Below, one piece after another: positions 26,312 to 35,653 of a stretch of 64,000 nucleotides of DNA. Position numbers and translations under genes: made by a program. The notes below the pieces were generated by a model. The model saw nothing but the letters and a program-made list of their open reading frames with translations. It was not told where the DNA came from and did not search any database. Within the stretch, counting starts at the first letter, position 1, and every line of letters starts with the position of its first letter. Source of the DNA: Neisseria macacae ATCC 33926 (GTDB lineage: Bacteria > Pseudomonadota > Gammaproteobacteria > Burkholderiales > Neisseriaceae); NCBI RefSeq assembly GCF_022749495.1, contig NZ_CP094241.1, forward strand, positions 1,736,001-1,800,000, written 5' to 3'.

Positions 26312-27211
26312 TCAATTTTTTGTTTTATCCGTCATCAGCCGATTCCTCAACCATCGGGCGGCAGGGGCGATTTCGCCTGCGAGCATACCGGTTTCTACGC
26401 CCGATGAATGTTTGATGACATCCGCCGCTGCGCCGTGCAGCCATACGCCGGCGCAAGCGGCTTGGAACGGCGGGATGCCTTGAGCGAGCAGGCTGCCGAT
26501 GATGCCGCTTAAAACGTCGCCGCTGCCTGCGGTGGCAAGTCCGGCGTTGCCGCTTGGGTTGGTATAGACCGTGCCATCGGGAGCGGCGACCAGTGTGCGG
26601 TGTCCTTTTAGGACGGTTACGGCTTGGAATGTTGCGCTGATGGTGTGGACGGCGGACATTCTGTCTTGCTGGATGGCTTGGGTGGATGTACCGAGCAGGC
26701 GGGCGGCTTCGGCGGGATGCGGGGTCAGAATCAGATTGCCGCGTTTTTGTGCAGCTTCGCGGGTTTCGGGATTCGACCTTGCCAGCAAAGTCAGTGCGTC
26801 GGCATCGAGCAGCAGCGGTGCGTCCTGATTTTGCGTCAACACGATATTTAAGATTGAGTCGGCAGTTTCGTCCAAACCCATGCCGCAGCCGACCGCCCAT
26901 GCGCTGATGTCCTTGCGTTTCAGCAGGTCTTCGGCAGTCGCCAGCATGATTTCGGGGCGTTCGGGGATGACGGCGAAGGGCAAGGCGGTTTGATTGAAGC
27001 CCGCCCACACTTTTCCGCTGCCTTGATAAATCGCGGCGGTGGAAGCGAGAACAACGGCTCCGCTCATGCCCGATGCGCCGCCGACGACGGCGAGCGTGCC
27101 GTATGTCCCTTTGTGCGATTCCGCTTGGCGTGGGGCGAATACGTCGGGAAATTGCGAGGTCGTCTGAAAAAAATCGGGCGTATCGGGGAGCTTATAGGAC
27201 GGGTTCATCAT
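26312..27211 (-). CDS. nnrD: ADP-dependent NAD(P)H-hydrate dehydratase
   Basis: Repairs NAD(P)H hydrates formed by heat or GAPDH side reactions. 299 aa, ribokinase-like fold. Family marks: GTYGTLAVVGGASGMSGA near residue 37 and the nucleotide-site motif NPSGNAGLATAGSGDVLSG. It is a stand-alone dehydratase; in E. coli it is fused to the epimerase domain. The start is ATG at 27211 or 27208. An in-frame DUS near the N-terminus encodes FQTT. It diverges from the cytochrome b561 gene. Confidence 0.93.
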   Translation of the reverse strand: MMNPSYKLPDTPDFFQTTSQFPDVFAPRQAESHKGTYGTLAVVGGASGMSGAVVLASTAAIYQGSGKVWAGFNQTALPFAVIPERPEIMLATAEDLLKRKDISAWAVGCGMGLDETADSILNIVLTQNQDAPLLLDADALTLLARSNPETREAAQKRGNLILTPHPAEAARLLGTSTQAIQQDRMSAVHTISATFQAVTVLKGHRTLVAAPDGTVYTNPSGNAGLATAGSGDVLSGIIGSLLAQGIPPFQAACAGVWLHGAAADVIKHSSGVETGMLAGEIAPAARWLRNRLMTDKTKN

Positions 27212-27339
27212 CAATCTGCCTGAGTTTGGGATAAAATAGCGGATGCGTGGCGAAAAGAGGATGTCTTTTATCGACTGTTGTTTTCACGATTCTACCGCCC
27301 CGTATAGGAACACTACAACCACACAACAAGGAATATTTA

Positions 27340-27999
27340 ATGAAACAAAAAGTCAAAGTCTGGGATTTGCCAACGCGCCTGTTTCACTGGCTCTTGGTCT
27401 TATTGGTCGGATTTATGTGGTACAGCGCGCAGGCAGGCGGCGGGATGCTGGTTTGGCACTTGCGCTGCGGGCTGCTGGTGGCGGGGCTGATTGTCTTCCG
27501 CCTGTGTTGGGGCTTGTGGGGCAGCGATACGGCGCGGTTTTCGCAATTCGTGCGCGGTCCGTCGTCCATCCGCCGCTACCTGCAAGGCAGCCTGACGGAA
27601 AACGAACAGCCCGGACACAACCCTTTGGGCGCGCTGATGGTCATCGCGCTGATTGTGGCGGTCTTGCTGCAAGTCACGACTGGCTTGTTTGCCGCCGATG
27701 AAAACACGTTTACCGACAGCGGCTATCTGAATCATTTGGTCAGCTCGAACACGGGCAGCCTGATGCGCAAAATCCACGTCAATTTCTTCAACCTGCTGGC
27801 GGCATTGGCAGGCTTACACATCGTTACGGTCTTAGCGTATAAGTTTTTGAAGAAAAAAGATTTGATCCGCCCGATGATCAGCGGCTACAAGTATATCGAG
27901 GGGCAAACCGTTGCCTTGAAATTTGCTTCCGCCGCCAAACTGATTGCCGCCTTAGTTGTCACGGCTGCGGCGGTGGCTGCGATTTTGATGTTGAAATAA
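27340..27999 (+). CDS. Cytochrome b561 family membrane protein
   Basis: A 219 aa di-haem b-type cytochrome domain with four to five spans. Haem-ligand histidines lie in LPTRLFHWLLVLLV (residue 16), VWHLRCGLL, and KIHVNFFNLLAALAGLHIVTV. The ATG at 27340 follows ACAAGGAATA. It probably relays electrons between the quinone pool and a periplasmic partner; the partner is not evident. A bidirectional DUS hairpin separates it from aspA. Confidence 0.9.
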   Translation: MKQKVKVWDLPTRLFHWLLVLLVGFMWYSAQAGGGMLVWHLRCGLLVAGLIVFRLCWGLWGSDTARFSQFVRGPSSIRRYLQGSLTENEQPGHNPLGALMVIALIVAVLLQVTTGLFAADENTFTDSGYLNHLVSSNTGSLMRKIHVNFFNLLAALAGLHIVTVLAYKFLKKKDLIRPMISGYKYIEGQTVALKFASAAKLIAALVVTAAAVAAILMLK

Positions 28000-28015
28000 G
28001 AATTTGAACAAATAG

Positions 28016-28062
28016 AAAAAGGTCGTCTGAAACGGCAATTCCGTTTTCAGACGACCTTTTCT
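28016..28062. terminator. Bidirectional terminator between cytochrome b561 gene and aspA
   Basis: AAAAAGGTCGTCTGAAACGG/CCGTTTTCAGACGACCTTTT; extended stem and A/T runs on both sides serve both converging genes. Confidence 0.78.
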
Positions 28063-28074
28063 TTATGCCCTATC

Positions 28075-29472
28075 TTACAAATGCGGGTTCATCAGGTTTT
28101 CGGGTGACAGGATGCGGTCGAGTTCCGCTTCGCTCAAGAGGCCGCGTTCGAGTACGACTTCGCGCACGCCTTTGCCGGTTTGGGCGCAGATTTTGCCAAC
28201 CAAATCGCCGTTGCCGTGTCCGATATACGGGTTCAGGTAAGTAACCAGGCCGATGGAGTTGAACACATAGCGTTCGCAGATTTCGCGGTTGACGGTAATG
28301 CCTTTGACGCATTTTTCGGCAAGGTTTACGGCTGCGTTACCCAAGAGGGAGATGGTTTCAAACATACATTGCGCGATGACCGGCTCCATCACGTTTAATT
28401 GCAACTGCCCCGCTTCGGCGGCGAAGGTGATGGTGGTGTCGTTACCGATGACTTTGAAGCAGACTTGGTTGACCACTTCGGGAATCACGGGGTTGACTTT
28501 GGCTGGCATAATCGACGAGCCTGCCTGCATTTCCGGCAGGTTAATCTCTTTCAAACCGGCGCGCGGGCCGGACGACAAGAGGCGCAAGTCGTTACAGATT
28601 TTAGATAATTTTACCGCCGTGCGCTTCAATGCGCCGTGTACCATCACATACGCGCCGCAGTCGGAAGTCGCTTCAATCAGGTTTTCGGTCAGTTTGCAAT
28701 CCAAGCCGCTGACTTCGGACAATTTTTTCACCGCCAAAGCCGCGTAGCCTTTCGGCGTGTTCACACCCGTGCCGATGGCGGTTGCGCCCAAGTTGACTTC
28801 CAACAGCAGGGCGCGCGTGCGGTCCAGATTCAAAATCTCTTCTTCCAGCAACACTTGGAAAGACTGAAACTCCTGCCCCGCCGTCATCGGCACGGCATCT
28901 TGAAGCTGGGTACGCCCCATTTTCAAAACATCTTTAAACTCATCGGCTTTGGCGGCAAACGCGTCTTTCAGCAACGCCAGTTTTTCCAGCAGTTCGCCGA
29001 CGCTGTAATACACCGCCAGCCTGAAGCCGGTCGGATACGCGTCATTGGTGGACTGGCTGGCGTTCACATGGTCCATCGGGTTAACGATGTCGTAGCGGCC
29101 TTTTTCGTAGCCCAATATTTCCAAAGCAAGGTTGGCGATGACTTCGTTGGTGTTCATGTTGACCGAAGTCCCTGCGCCGCCCTGATACACGTCGGACGGG
29201 AATTGGTCGAGGCAGCGGCCTTTAAGCAACACTTCATCGCAAGCCTTTTCGATGGCGGCGGCGATTTCGGGCTTCACCGCGCCCAGCTCACCGTTTGCCT
29301 GCGCAGTCGCTTTTTTCACCATTACCATGCTGCGGACAAACTGCGGCACGTCGGAAATTTTTTGATTGGAAATTTTAAAGTTTTCCACCGCGCGCAAAGT
29401 ATGGATGCCCCAATACGCCTCGGCGGGGATTTCGCGGTCGCCCAGCAAATCGTGTTCGATACGGACAGTCAT
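28075..29472 (-). CDS. aspA: Aspartate ammonia-lyase
   Basis: Converts aspartate to fumarate and ammonia. 465 aa, fumarase/aspartase superfamily. The start MTVRIEHDLLGDREIPAEAY and the superfamily signature GSSIMPAKVNPVIPE (catalytic Ser loop) are intact. It converges on the cytochrome b561 gene with a shared terminator. Cytosolic; it links amino acid degradation with the C4 pool. Confidence 0.96.
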   Translation of the reverse strand: MTVRIEHDLLGDREIPAEAYWGIHTLRAVENFKISNQKISDVPQFVRSMVMVKKATAQANGELGAVKPEIAAAIEKACDEVLLKGRCLDQFPSDVYQGGAGTSVNMNTNEVIANLALEILGYEKGRYDIVNPMDHVNASQSTNDAYPTGFRLAVYYSVGELLEKLALLKDAFAAKADEFKDVLKMGRTQLQDAVPMTAGQEFQSFQVLLEEEILNLDRTRALLLEVNLGATAIGTGVNTPKGYAALAVKKLSEVSGLDCKLTENLIEATSDCGAYVMVHGALKRTAVKLSKICNDLRLLSSGPRAGLKEINLPEMQAGSSIMPAKVNPVIPEVVNQVCFKVIGNDTTITFAAEAGQLQLNVMEPVIAQCMFETISLLGNAAVNLAEKCVKGITVNREICERYVFNSIGLVTYLNPYIGHGNGDLVGKICAQTGKGVREVVLERGLLSEAELDRILSPENLMNPHL

Positions 29473-29608
29473 TTCTCTTACCTTCTCATTCGTTGGTTTA
29501 TCAAGTAATGTGCATATGCAGGCGGAACATTAGACCGTTTTGCATGGGTTGTCTAGCTGCAAATGCGCCGTTGTTATCAAAGCAGGAAAAACACTCCCAC
29601 CCGAAAGG

Positions 29609-29646
29609 TAAAAGGTCGTCTGAAACCTTTTTCAGACGACCTTTTA
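29609..29646 (-). terminator. Terminator after the EamA transporter gene
   Basis: AAAAGGTCGTCTGAAA/TTTCAGACGACCTTTT with a short loop; lies 5 bp past the stop at 29652. Confidence 0.75.
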
Positions 29647-29651
29647 CATGC

Positions 29652-30527
29652 TTACATACCGACCAGTCCCCGTATCTGCGGCCAGTAAAACAAACAGGCG
29701 ATGGCGCAGACGGCGACGCTGATGCCTGCAGCATTGATGCTGCTGATTTTCTCTTTAAACGCCATTGCGCCGACCAGCGTACCCAAGACGATGACGCCGA
29801 TGTTCATGCCTGCGAAGACCAGCGTCGGGTTGTCTTTCATCATTTGGTGGGCGGTGATGTAGGTAACGATGTTGGCAAAGTTCAAACCGCCCAAAACGAT
29901 GCCACCGATAATGCCTTCTTTCGTCCATTTGGTCGATTGGGAGAAAAGGTAGCCGAACATCAAAATACCGGCGAGGCTGAAGGCGACCAAAAGGTTGCCG
30001 GAAAACGCCGTACCACTTTTGGCAAGCTGTTTGAAGAGGATGTCGATGATGCCGTAGCCCGCCCAAACGCCCGCAAGCAGTGTGATTTGCGTACCCAATC
30101 CGCCTGATTTCTTGCCGCCGTCGGCTTTCCACAACAGGCAGAACAAAGCCACAAACGCCAAAGCTATGCCTATCAGCCGCCCTTCGGTCAACGCTTCGCC
30201 AAAAATGACGAACGCGGAAATAATCGGCAGTATCAAAGACAAACGTTGCGCCGCATCGGACTTGACGATACCCGCCGCATCGACCGCCTTGCCCATAATC
30301 ACAAACACCGAAGGCAGCAGCACGCCCAACGCGCCAAACAGCCACCAAGTCGGCAAAAAGGCTTTCGGGTTGCTCAAATCGGGTTTCAACACCCAAGCCG
30401 TCAACGCCACTGCGACGATGTAGTTCACCGCCACCGCCTGCGCGACGTCGATTTTGTTCTTACGCGCCAATTTGAGCAAAACCGACACAGACACGCTGCA
30501 CAGTATGCTTGCCAATAAATAAATCAT
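29652..30527 (-). CDS. EamA/DMT-family membrane transporter
   Basis: A 291 aa protein with about ten predicted spans in two repeats of the drug/metabolite transporter fold. The first repeat has SVSVLLKLARKNKID at the N-terminus and FGEALTEGRLIG near residue 110; the second ends with VLGTLVGAMAFKEKIS, the typical EamA helix with FKE. Substrate unknown. Single-gene unit with a DUS terminator. Confidence 0.85.
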   Translation of the reverse strand: MIYLLASILCSVSVSVLLKLARKNKIDVAQAVAVNYIVAVALTAWVLKPDLSNPKAFLPTWWLFGALGVLLPSVFVIMGKAVDAAGIVKSDAAQRLSLILPIISAFVIFGEALTEGRLIGIALAFVALFCLLWKADGGKKSGGLGTQITLLAGVWAGYGIIDILFKQLAKSGTAFSGNLLVAFSLAGILMFGYLFSQSTKWTKEGIIGGIVLGGLNFANIVTYITAHQMMKDNPTLVFAGMNIGVIVLGTLVGAMAFKEKISSINAAGISVAVCAIACLFYWPQIRGLVGM

Positions 30528-30687
30528 GTTTTTCCTTTGATTGAATGTGTCGGATGCGTGGACAAATTTTCAGACGACTTTCTTGGTGTCCTGTTTTGAT
30601 ATTTAGTTTCCCGCAAACGACCCATACAAAAATTTCAGACGACCCCGGGATGCGAAGGTCGTCTGAAAACAAGGCGGGCGGTTGCGC

Positions 30688-31299
30688 TTAGAACCAAGTA
30701 TCCAAAGACATACGCTTGTTGTCCGTCAGTCTGACGAAACCTACCGCCAGACGGTAAGCAAACCAAACCGATACCAAAAACAGCAGCACAGAGTCGATGC
30801 CGATAAACGCGGTAATTTTACTCAAAACAAACCCCGCCAGACCGCCCCAGAAGGTTTTAATCAGATAGTCTGCGTGGTTATTATAAACCGAGTCGTCCAT
30901 TTCGCCACGTTTTACATACGCCAAAACGATGCCGGCAACAGGCATCACCAAGGTCGCAAATGCCAAGGCAAACAAGGCATACATCGCCATCACATAAGTC
31001 CGGTCGCCGTCTTGGCGCGGCGCTTCCGCCGTATGCTCGCTACCGGTCTGCTGGCTGGCGGTCTGCCCGCCTTTACCGCTGAATTCACGGAGCGACTCGT
31101 CGTACCATGCCCGACGTTCGGGATCGACCAGCGTATCGTAAGCCTGACGGATTTCCTTAAAACGCTCTTCCGCTTCGGGATTGCCGGGATTACGATCGGG
31201 ATGGTATTTCATTGCCGAATCGCGATAGGCTTTTCTGATTTCTGCAATGTCCGCATCCGCCGAAATGCCGAGAATTTCATAAAAATTACGGTTTTCCAT
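30688..31299 (-). CDS. Membrane-anchored J-domain protein
   Basis: A 203 aa protein: J domain at residues 1-70 with the HPD tripeptide at 33-35 (KYHPDRNPGNPEAEERF), a short Gln/Gly-rich linker, then three hydrophobic segments (about residues 103-127, 145-168 and 170-185). The J domain should stimulate an Hsp70 such as DnaK at the membrane. No GrpE, DnaK or other DnaJ gene is adjacent. A DUS pair lies downstream. Confidence 0.85.
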   Translation of the reverse strand: MENRNFYEILGISADADIAEIRKAYRDSAMKYHPDRNPGNPEAEERFKEIRQAYDTLVDPERRAWYDESLREFSGKGGQTASQQTGSEHTAEAPRQDGDRTYVMAMYALFALAFATLVMPVAGIVLAYVKRGEMDDSVYNNHADYLIKTFWGGLAGFVLSKITAFIGIDSVLLFLVSVWFAYRLAVGFVRLTDNKRMSLDTWF

Positions 31300-31473
31300 A
31301 TTAGGGTGTGCCTCTTTGGTTTGTGTTTGCCAAAGCCCGATACCGTGAAATCACGGCAACAGGCTGTTTGACAGAATGAAAACAGATATAAAATCAGGCA
31401 TTGTGTTCTTTTTATAAAACCTTCAAATTTGCCCGAATCTGCGTTTCCCGACTTAAAACCGTTTTGCATCCCT

Positions 31474-31956
31474 TTAGACGGCGACCTGTACATCCTGCGG
31501 ATTCAAAGCCCGCAAAGCCTGCGGACTGACACCGATGATGAATCCGCGTTTGCCGCCGTTGATATAAACTTTCTCCAAATCCCAAATACTTTTTTCAACA
31601 TACACAGGCAACCGGGTTTTCATACCGAAAGGCGTCGTCCCGCCCACCAGATAGCCCGTCCATTTGTTTGCCTGTTTCGGATCGGCAGGCTCGATGTGTT
31701 TCATGCCCAAATCGCGCGCCAGATTGCGGGTCGAAATCTGCTTATCGCCGTGCATCACGACGACCAGCCCTTTCTTCGCTTCGTTTTGCAGCACGATGGT
31801 TTTGACCACCTGATGCTCGTCCACACCGAACAACTGTGCAAACTGCCCTGTCCCGCCGTGTTCCTCATAAACATAAATATAAGGCTCAAAATCAATTTGA
31901 TGTGTACGCAAGAAACGGACGGCAGGAGTAACCGGATAATCGGTATTTTTGCTCAT
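31474..31956 (-). CDS. ybaK: Cys-tRNA(Pro)/Cys-tRNA(Cys) deacylase YbaK
   Basis: A 160 aa editing protein that hydrolyses mischarged Cys-tRNA(Pro). YbaK/EbsC family: TPAVRFLRTHQIDF at the start, VVKTIVLQ, then GYLVGGTTPFGMKTRLPVY with the conserved GG-SPFG-like loop, and INGGKRGFIIG near the end. Cytosolic. Divergent from the RidA-family gene. Confidence 0.93.
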   Translation of the reverse strand: MSKNTDYPVTPAVRFLRTHQIDFEPYIYVYEEHGGTGQFAQLFGVDEHQVVKTIVLQNEAKKGLVVVMHGDKQISTRNLARDLGMKHIEPADPKQANKWTGYLVGGTTPFGMKTRLPVYVEKSIWDLEKVYINGGKRGFIIGVSPQALRALNPQDVQVAV

Positions 31957-32193
31957 GATGCAGTTCCAATAATATTCAGACGACCTAAAATTAATATGAC
32001 AATGACGCGTAAAAATAGTTTCCGCATCTTTTCAAAAACAACAAAACCGCCCGCCTGCTGTGGCAGACAATCAAGCTGAATGTTACCATAAGCCCCTGCC
32101 CAATATCCGCCATCCTGTTCCAACAAAATCGGAAAACCGAAATCCGACAACAGGACAGAATGCCCCGCATGCCACAACCTCAAGGAATATCAA

Positions 32194-32544
32194 ATGAATA
32201 TCCGATACCTCGGTACCACCGAACGCTACTCCGAAGCCGTCTGCGCCGGAGGATTCGTCTTCCTCTCAGGCATGGTTCCCGAAAATCCCGAAGCCGATGC
32301 CAAAGCCCAGACCGAAAATGTCTTGGCACAAATCGACCGTTGGCTTGAAAAATGCGGCTCCGACAAAGCACACATCCTCGAAGCCACCATCTTCCTGACC
32401 GATATGAACGACTACGCCGCCATGAACGAAGCCTGGGATGCCTGGACAGCCCCCGGCCGCGCCCCTGCCCGCGCCTGCATCGAAGCCAAACTCGCCAAAC
32501 CGGAATGGGCGGTCGAAATCAAAATATCCGCCGTGTGCAAGTGA
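32194..32544 (+). CDS. RidA family (YjgF/YER057c/UK114) protein
   Basis: A 116 aa trimer-type enamine/imine deaminase relative. GGFVFLSGMVPENPEADAK at the N-terminal part and APARACIEAKLAKPEWAVEI at the end, with the conserved Arg of the active site cleft. The sequence is nearer to the shorter YoaB-type subgroup than to canonical RidA, so the substrate is uncertain. CAAGGAATATC precedes the ATG. Confidence 0.88.
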   Translation: MNIRYLGTTERYSEAVCAGGFVFLSGMVPENPEADAKAQTENVLAQIDRWLEKCGSDKAHILEATIFLTDMNDYAAMNEAWDAWTAPGRAPARACIEAKLAKPEWAVEIKISAVCK

Positions 32545-32744
32545 TTGGATTGTGCAAGGGGTCGTCTGAAAACTGTCGCTGATTTTCAAACGACCTCTGC
32601 AACAAATAAAATCTGCAACACCGATACGCTCAAAAACCAGAAAACATTTAATATCATTATAAACAAATAGTTATTTAAAATCTTCCGAGTAAGCCCACCT
32701 ACACTCCAAAATAAAATCGAAATAAACTATACTTTTTCTTAATT

Positions 32745-32755
32745 TATGAGATAAT
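32745..32755 (+). promoter_or_regulatory. Possible recA promoter -10 region
   Basis: GATAAT at 32750-32755 with a TATGA extension lies 51 bp before the recA start in AT-rich DNA; the -35 is poor. No SOS box (CTGT-N8-ACAG) is visible, in keeping with the lack of LexA in Neisseria. Confidence 0.35.
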
Positions 32756-32806
32756 AGCTAAACAAATTCTTAGCTAAATTCATCAACATCAAACGAGAAC
32801 AACACT

Positions 32807-33853
32807 ATGTCAGACGAAAAAAGCAAAGCCCTAGCCGCCGCCCTTGCCCAAATTGAAAAAAACTTCGGCAAAGGTTCCATCATGAAAATGGACGGCAGCC
32901 AGCAAGAAGAAAACCTTGACGTCATCTCCACCGGCTCGCTCGGTGTGGACTTGGCGCTCGGCGTCGGCGGTCTGCCGCGCGGCCGCGTCGTCGAAATCTT
33001 CGGCCCCGAATCCTCCGGTAAAACCACGCTCTGTCTCGAAGCCATTGCTCAATGCCAGAAAAACGGCGGTATCTGCGCCTTTATCGACGCCGAACACGCC
33101 TTCGACCCCGTTTACGCCCGCAAACTCGGCGTTAAAGTAGAAGAACTCTACCTCTCCCAACCCGATACCGGCGAACAGGCTCTGGAAATCTGCGACACGC
33201 TGGTGCGCTCCGGCGGCGTGGACATGGTCGTTGTCGACTCCGTAGCCGCCCTCGTGCCCAAAGCCGAAATCGAAGGCGAAATGGGCGACAGCCACGTCGG
33301 CCTGCAAGCCCGCTTGATGAGCCAAGCCCTGCGCAAACTGACCGGCCACATCAAACGCACCAACACACTGGTCGTCTTCATCAACCAAATCCGCATGAAA
33401 ATCGGCGTGATGTTCGGCAGCCCCGAAACCACCACCGGCGGTAACGCCCTCAAATTCTACGCCTCCGTCCGCCTCGACATCCGCCGCACCGGACAAATCA
33501 AAAAAGGCGACGACGTCATCGGCAACGAAACCAAAGTCAAAGTCATCAAAAACAAAGTAGCACCCCCGTTCCGCCAAGCCGAATTCGATATCCTGTACGG
33601 CGAAGGCGTAAGCTGGGAAGGCGAACTGATCGACCTCGGCGTCAAATACGACATCGTTGAAAAATCAGGCGCATGGTACAGCTACAACGGCGCCAAAATC
33701 GGACAAGGCAAAGACAACGTCCGCGTATGGTTGAAAGAAAATCCCGAAATCGCCAACGAAATCGACGCCAAAATCCGCGCCGCCGCGGGCATCAACATCG
33801 ATATCACCGAAGGCAAACTGGACGACACCGACGGCGAACGTCCCGAGGAATAA
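32807..33853 (+). CDS. recA: Recombinase RecA
   Basis: ATP-dependent strand exchange protein for homologous recombination, including DNA taken up by transformation. 348 aa. Walker A GPESSGKTTL near residue 68, RGRVVEIF, and loop 2 GVMFGSPETTTGGNALKFY are intact; the acidic tail ends LDDTDGERPEE. It converges on grxD with a shared DUS hairpin. Confidence 0.98.
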   Translation: MSDEKSKALAAALAQIEKNFGKGSIMKMDGSQQEENLDVISTGSLGVDLALGVGGLPRGRVVEIFGPESSGKTTLCLEAIAQCQKNGGICAFIDAEHAFDPVYARKLGVKVEELYLSQPDTGEQALEICDTLVRSGGVDMVVVDSVAALVPKAEIEGEMGDSHVGLQARLMSQALRKLTGHIKRTNTLVVFINQIRMKIGVMFGSPETTTGGNALKFYASVRLDIRRTGQIKKGDDVIGNETKVKVIKNKVAPPFRQAEFDILYGEGVSWEGELIDLGVKYDIVEKSGAWYSYNGAKIGQGKDNVRVWLKENPEIANEIDAKIRAAAGINIDITEGKLDDTDGERPEE

Positions 33854-33880
33854 ACCCCTCTTAAGTCTTGGTTAAAATGA

Positions 33881-33915
33881 AAAGAGGTCGTCTGAAATAT
33901 TTCAGACGACCTCTT
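33881..33915. terminator. Bidirectional terminator between recA and grxD
   Basis: AAGAGGTCGTCTGAAA/TTTCAGACGACCTCTT, 16-bp perfect stem with a 3-base loop, serving both converging genes. Confidence 0.78.
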
Positions 33916-33936
33916 CATGATTCCGTATCAGGCAAA

Positions 33937-34248
33937 TCAAACTTTCAGCAATTCTTGCAGCTCACCTGCTTCGTACATTTCCATCAAAATATCGGAACCG
34001 CCGACAAACTCTCCGTTTACGTAGAGTTGCGGGATGGTCGGCCAATCGCTGTATTCTTTGATACCTTGGCGGACGGCATCGTTTTCCAAAACATTCACGG
34101 TAACGTAATCAGTGCAGCCTGCGGCGCTGAGGATTTGTACGGCGCGTGAAGAGAAGCCGCATTGCGGAAACTGCTTCGTACCCTTCATAAACAAAACAAC
34201 GCGGTGGGTGGTAACAACTTCTTTGATTTGGTCGTGGATAGATGTCAT
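33937..34248 (-). CDS. grxD: Monothiol glutaredoxin (Grx4 type)
   Basis: A 103 aa protein with the CGFS active site (Cys30) in GTKQFPQCGFSSRAVQIL and the glutathione-binding DWPTIPQLYVNGEFVGG motif. Family members bind a [2Fe-2S] cluster with glutathione and pass it on, so it fits with HscA/Fdx/IscX in this window. Cytosolic. Confidence 0.95.
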   Translation of the reverse strand: MTSIHDQIKEVVTTHRVVLFMKGTKQFPQCGFSSRAVQILSAAGCTDYVTVNVLENDAVRQGIKEYSDWPTIPQLYVNGEFVGGSDILMEMYEAGELQELLKV

Positions 34249-34539
34249 GGTTTAATCCTTATTTACATGAATCGGTTAATCGGAATTTGCGCCATTATAC
34301 GCAAATTGACGTGTTTGGGTACGCCTGTTTGCATGGATATTTGAACAAATTAATATCGGTTTACCCAAAATCCCCCAATCGCAAACCTGCCGATCATCCT
34401 CAGCCCATCCTATTCAATACGCAGCCGCCCCAACCGACAAACCTGAAAATTGTCAACAATCCAAGCCATCTTATTTTAAAGCGGTGCTATAATTCCCCGA
34501 ACCAGATTTTTCAGACGACCCCTACAAGGATCCTGACTT
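34249..34539. other. Intergenic region between grxD and the ACT-domain gene
   Basis: Divergent promoter region. No repeat element or gene is seen apart from one DUS copy (about 34508-34520) just before the ACT-domain gene. Confidence 0.45.
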
Positions 34540-34812
34540 ATGAACAATTCAGTCATCACCGTCATCGGCAAAGACCGCGTCGGCATCGTGTACGACGTTT
34601 CCAGAATTTTGGCGGAAAACCAAATCAACATCCTCAATATCAGCCAGCAGCTGATGGACGATTTCTTCACCATGATTATCTTGGTGGATACCTCGAAATG
34701 CCCCAAATCGCGGCAGGAAATGCTGGATTTGTTTGCGGAAGAGAGCAAAAAACTCGCGCTCGACATCCGCATGCAAAACGAAGAAATCTTCCAAGCCATG
34801 CACCGCATTTGA
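34540..34812 (+). CDS. ACT-domain protein, UPF0237 family
   Basis: A 90 aa single ACT domain: NSVITVIGKDRVGIVYDVSRIL, then ILNISQQLMDDFFTMIILVD. UPF0237 proteins are usually encoded next to UPF0210 (PFL) proteins, and likely bind a small ligand. Here the UPF0210 gene follows after one intervening gene. The spacing to the next gene is 19 bp, so they are likely one operon. Confidence 0.9.
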   Translation: MNNSVITVIGKDRVGIVYDVSRILAENQINILNISQQLMDDFFTMIILVDTSKCPKSRQEMLDLFAEESKKLALDIRMQNEEIFQAMHRI

Positions 34813-34831
34813 TTTTAGGAACTCTAAAATT

Positions 34832-35650
34832 ATGTCAAAAAATAAAATTAGTTTTAATGTAGCTGAAGAGAAATCTGCACGGCTGGCTGTTTTAATTGAT
34901 GCTGATAATGCGTCAGCGCAAACCATTGATGCGATTTTAGAAGAAACAACTAAATTCGGTGAAGCAATGGTAAAACGCATCTATGGCAACTTTGTTGGTG
35001 ACAACGGTAAATGGAAAGCTGTCATTAATGAGCATGCTATCAAACCTATGCAGCAATTCGCCTACACCACAGGTAAAAATGCCACTGACGGTTTTATGAT
35101 TATTGATGCGATGGATTTACTCTATACCGGCCGTTTTGATGGTTTTTGTTTGGTATCTAGTGATAGTGACTTTACTGCACTGGCTATCCGGTTGAAGGAG
35201 CAAGGTGTAACAGTTTATGGTTTCGGCAAAAAGCAAACGCCTGAAGCTTTCCGTAATGCGTGCAGCCAATTTATCTATGTAGAAAACTTGATGCCTGAAC
35301 CCGCACAAAAAGACACAGTAACCGATAAACCACAGAAACCAACAGAGAAACAGATTCAAACAGTCTCTCCCGAAAATGCTCAAGCTCAACCGAAAATTGC
35401 CGAACAACTTGAGAACAAACTACCGTTGGAGACTATACATAAAATTTTCGAACATGCGGATAGTGAATGGATGGCTATGACTGCATTCGGTGCCACTTGG
35501 AAACGCTTGCAGGTAGATTTTGACCCACGTAATTACGGTTGTAAGAAATTTACCGATTTAGTAAAAAAATATTCTGATGTGTTTGATTACGAGATGCGAA
35601 AAACTGCTGAAGGCACGCAAGAGCATATGTATGTCAAGCTTAAAGTCTAA
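34832..35650 (+). CDS. NYN-domain and OST-HTH/LOTUS-domain protein
   Basis: A 272 aa protein. Residues 15-165 form a NYN/PIN-like RNase domain: LAVLIDADNAS (Asp23, Asp25), TDGFMIIDAMDLLY, and LVSSDSDFTALAIRLKEQG with acidic residues in catalytic positions. A Gln/Pro/Lys-rich linker follows, then an OST-HTH/LOTUS domain near residues 195-270 (DFDPRNYGCKKFTDLVKKY). LOTUS domains bind RNA, so an RNA-targeted nuclease is likely. It is noticeably AT-rich and lies between the UPF0237 and UPF0210 genes, which suggests insertion. Confidence 0.88.
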   Translation: MSKNKISFNVAEEKSARLAVLIDADNASAQTIDAILEETTKFGEAMVKRIYGNFVGDNGKWKAVINEHAIKPMQQFAYTTGKNATDGFMIIDAMDLLYTGRFDGFCLVSSDSDFTALAIRLKEQGVTVYGFGKKQTPEAFRNACSQFIYVENLMPEPAQKDTVTDKPQKPTEKQIQTVSPENAQAQPKIAEQLENKLPLETIHKIFEHADSEWMAMTAFGATWKRLQVDFDPRNYGCKKFTDLVKKYSDVFDYEMRKTAEGTQEHMYVKLKV

Positions 35651-35653
35651 TCG

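Noticed and set aside
31953..32183. Minus-strand open frame of 76 codons between ybaK and the RidA-family gene
   Set aside because: No homologous features and no ribosome site; overlaps the ybaK start region and ends in the promoter area of ybaK.
32545..32806. SOS box upstream of recA
   Set aside because: No CTGT-N8-ACAG pattern was found; Neisseria lack a classical LexA response.
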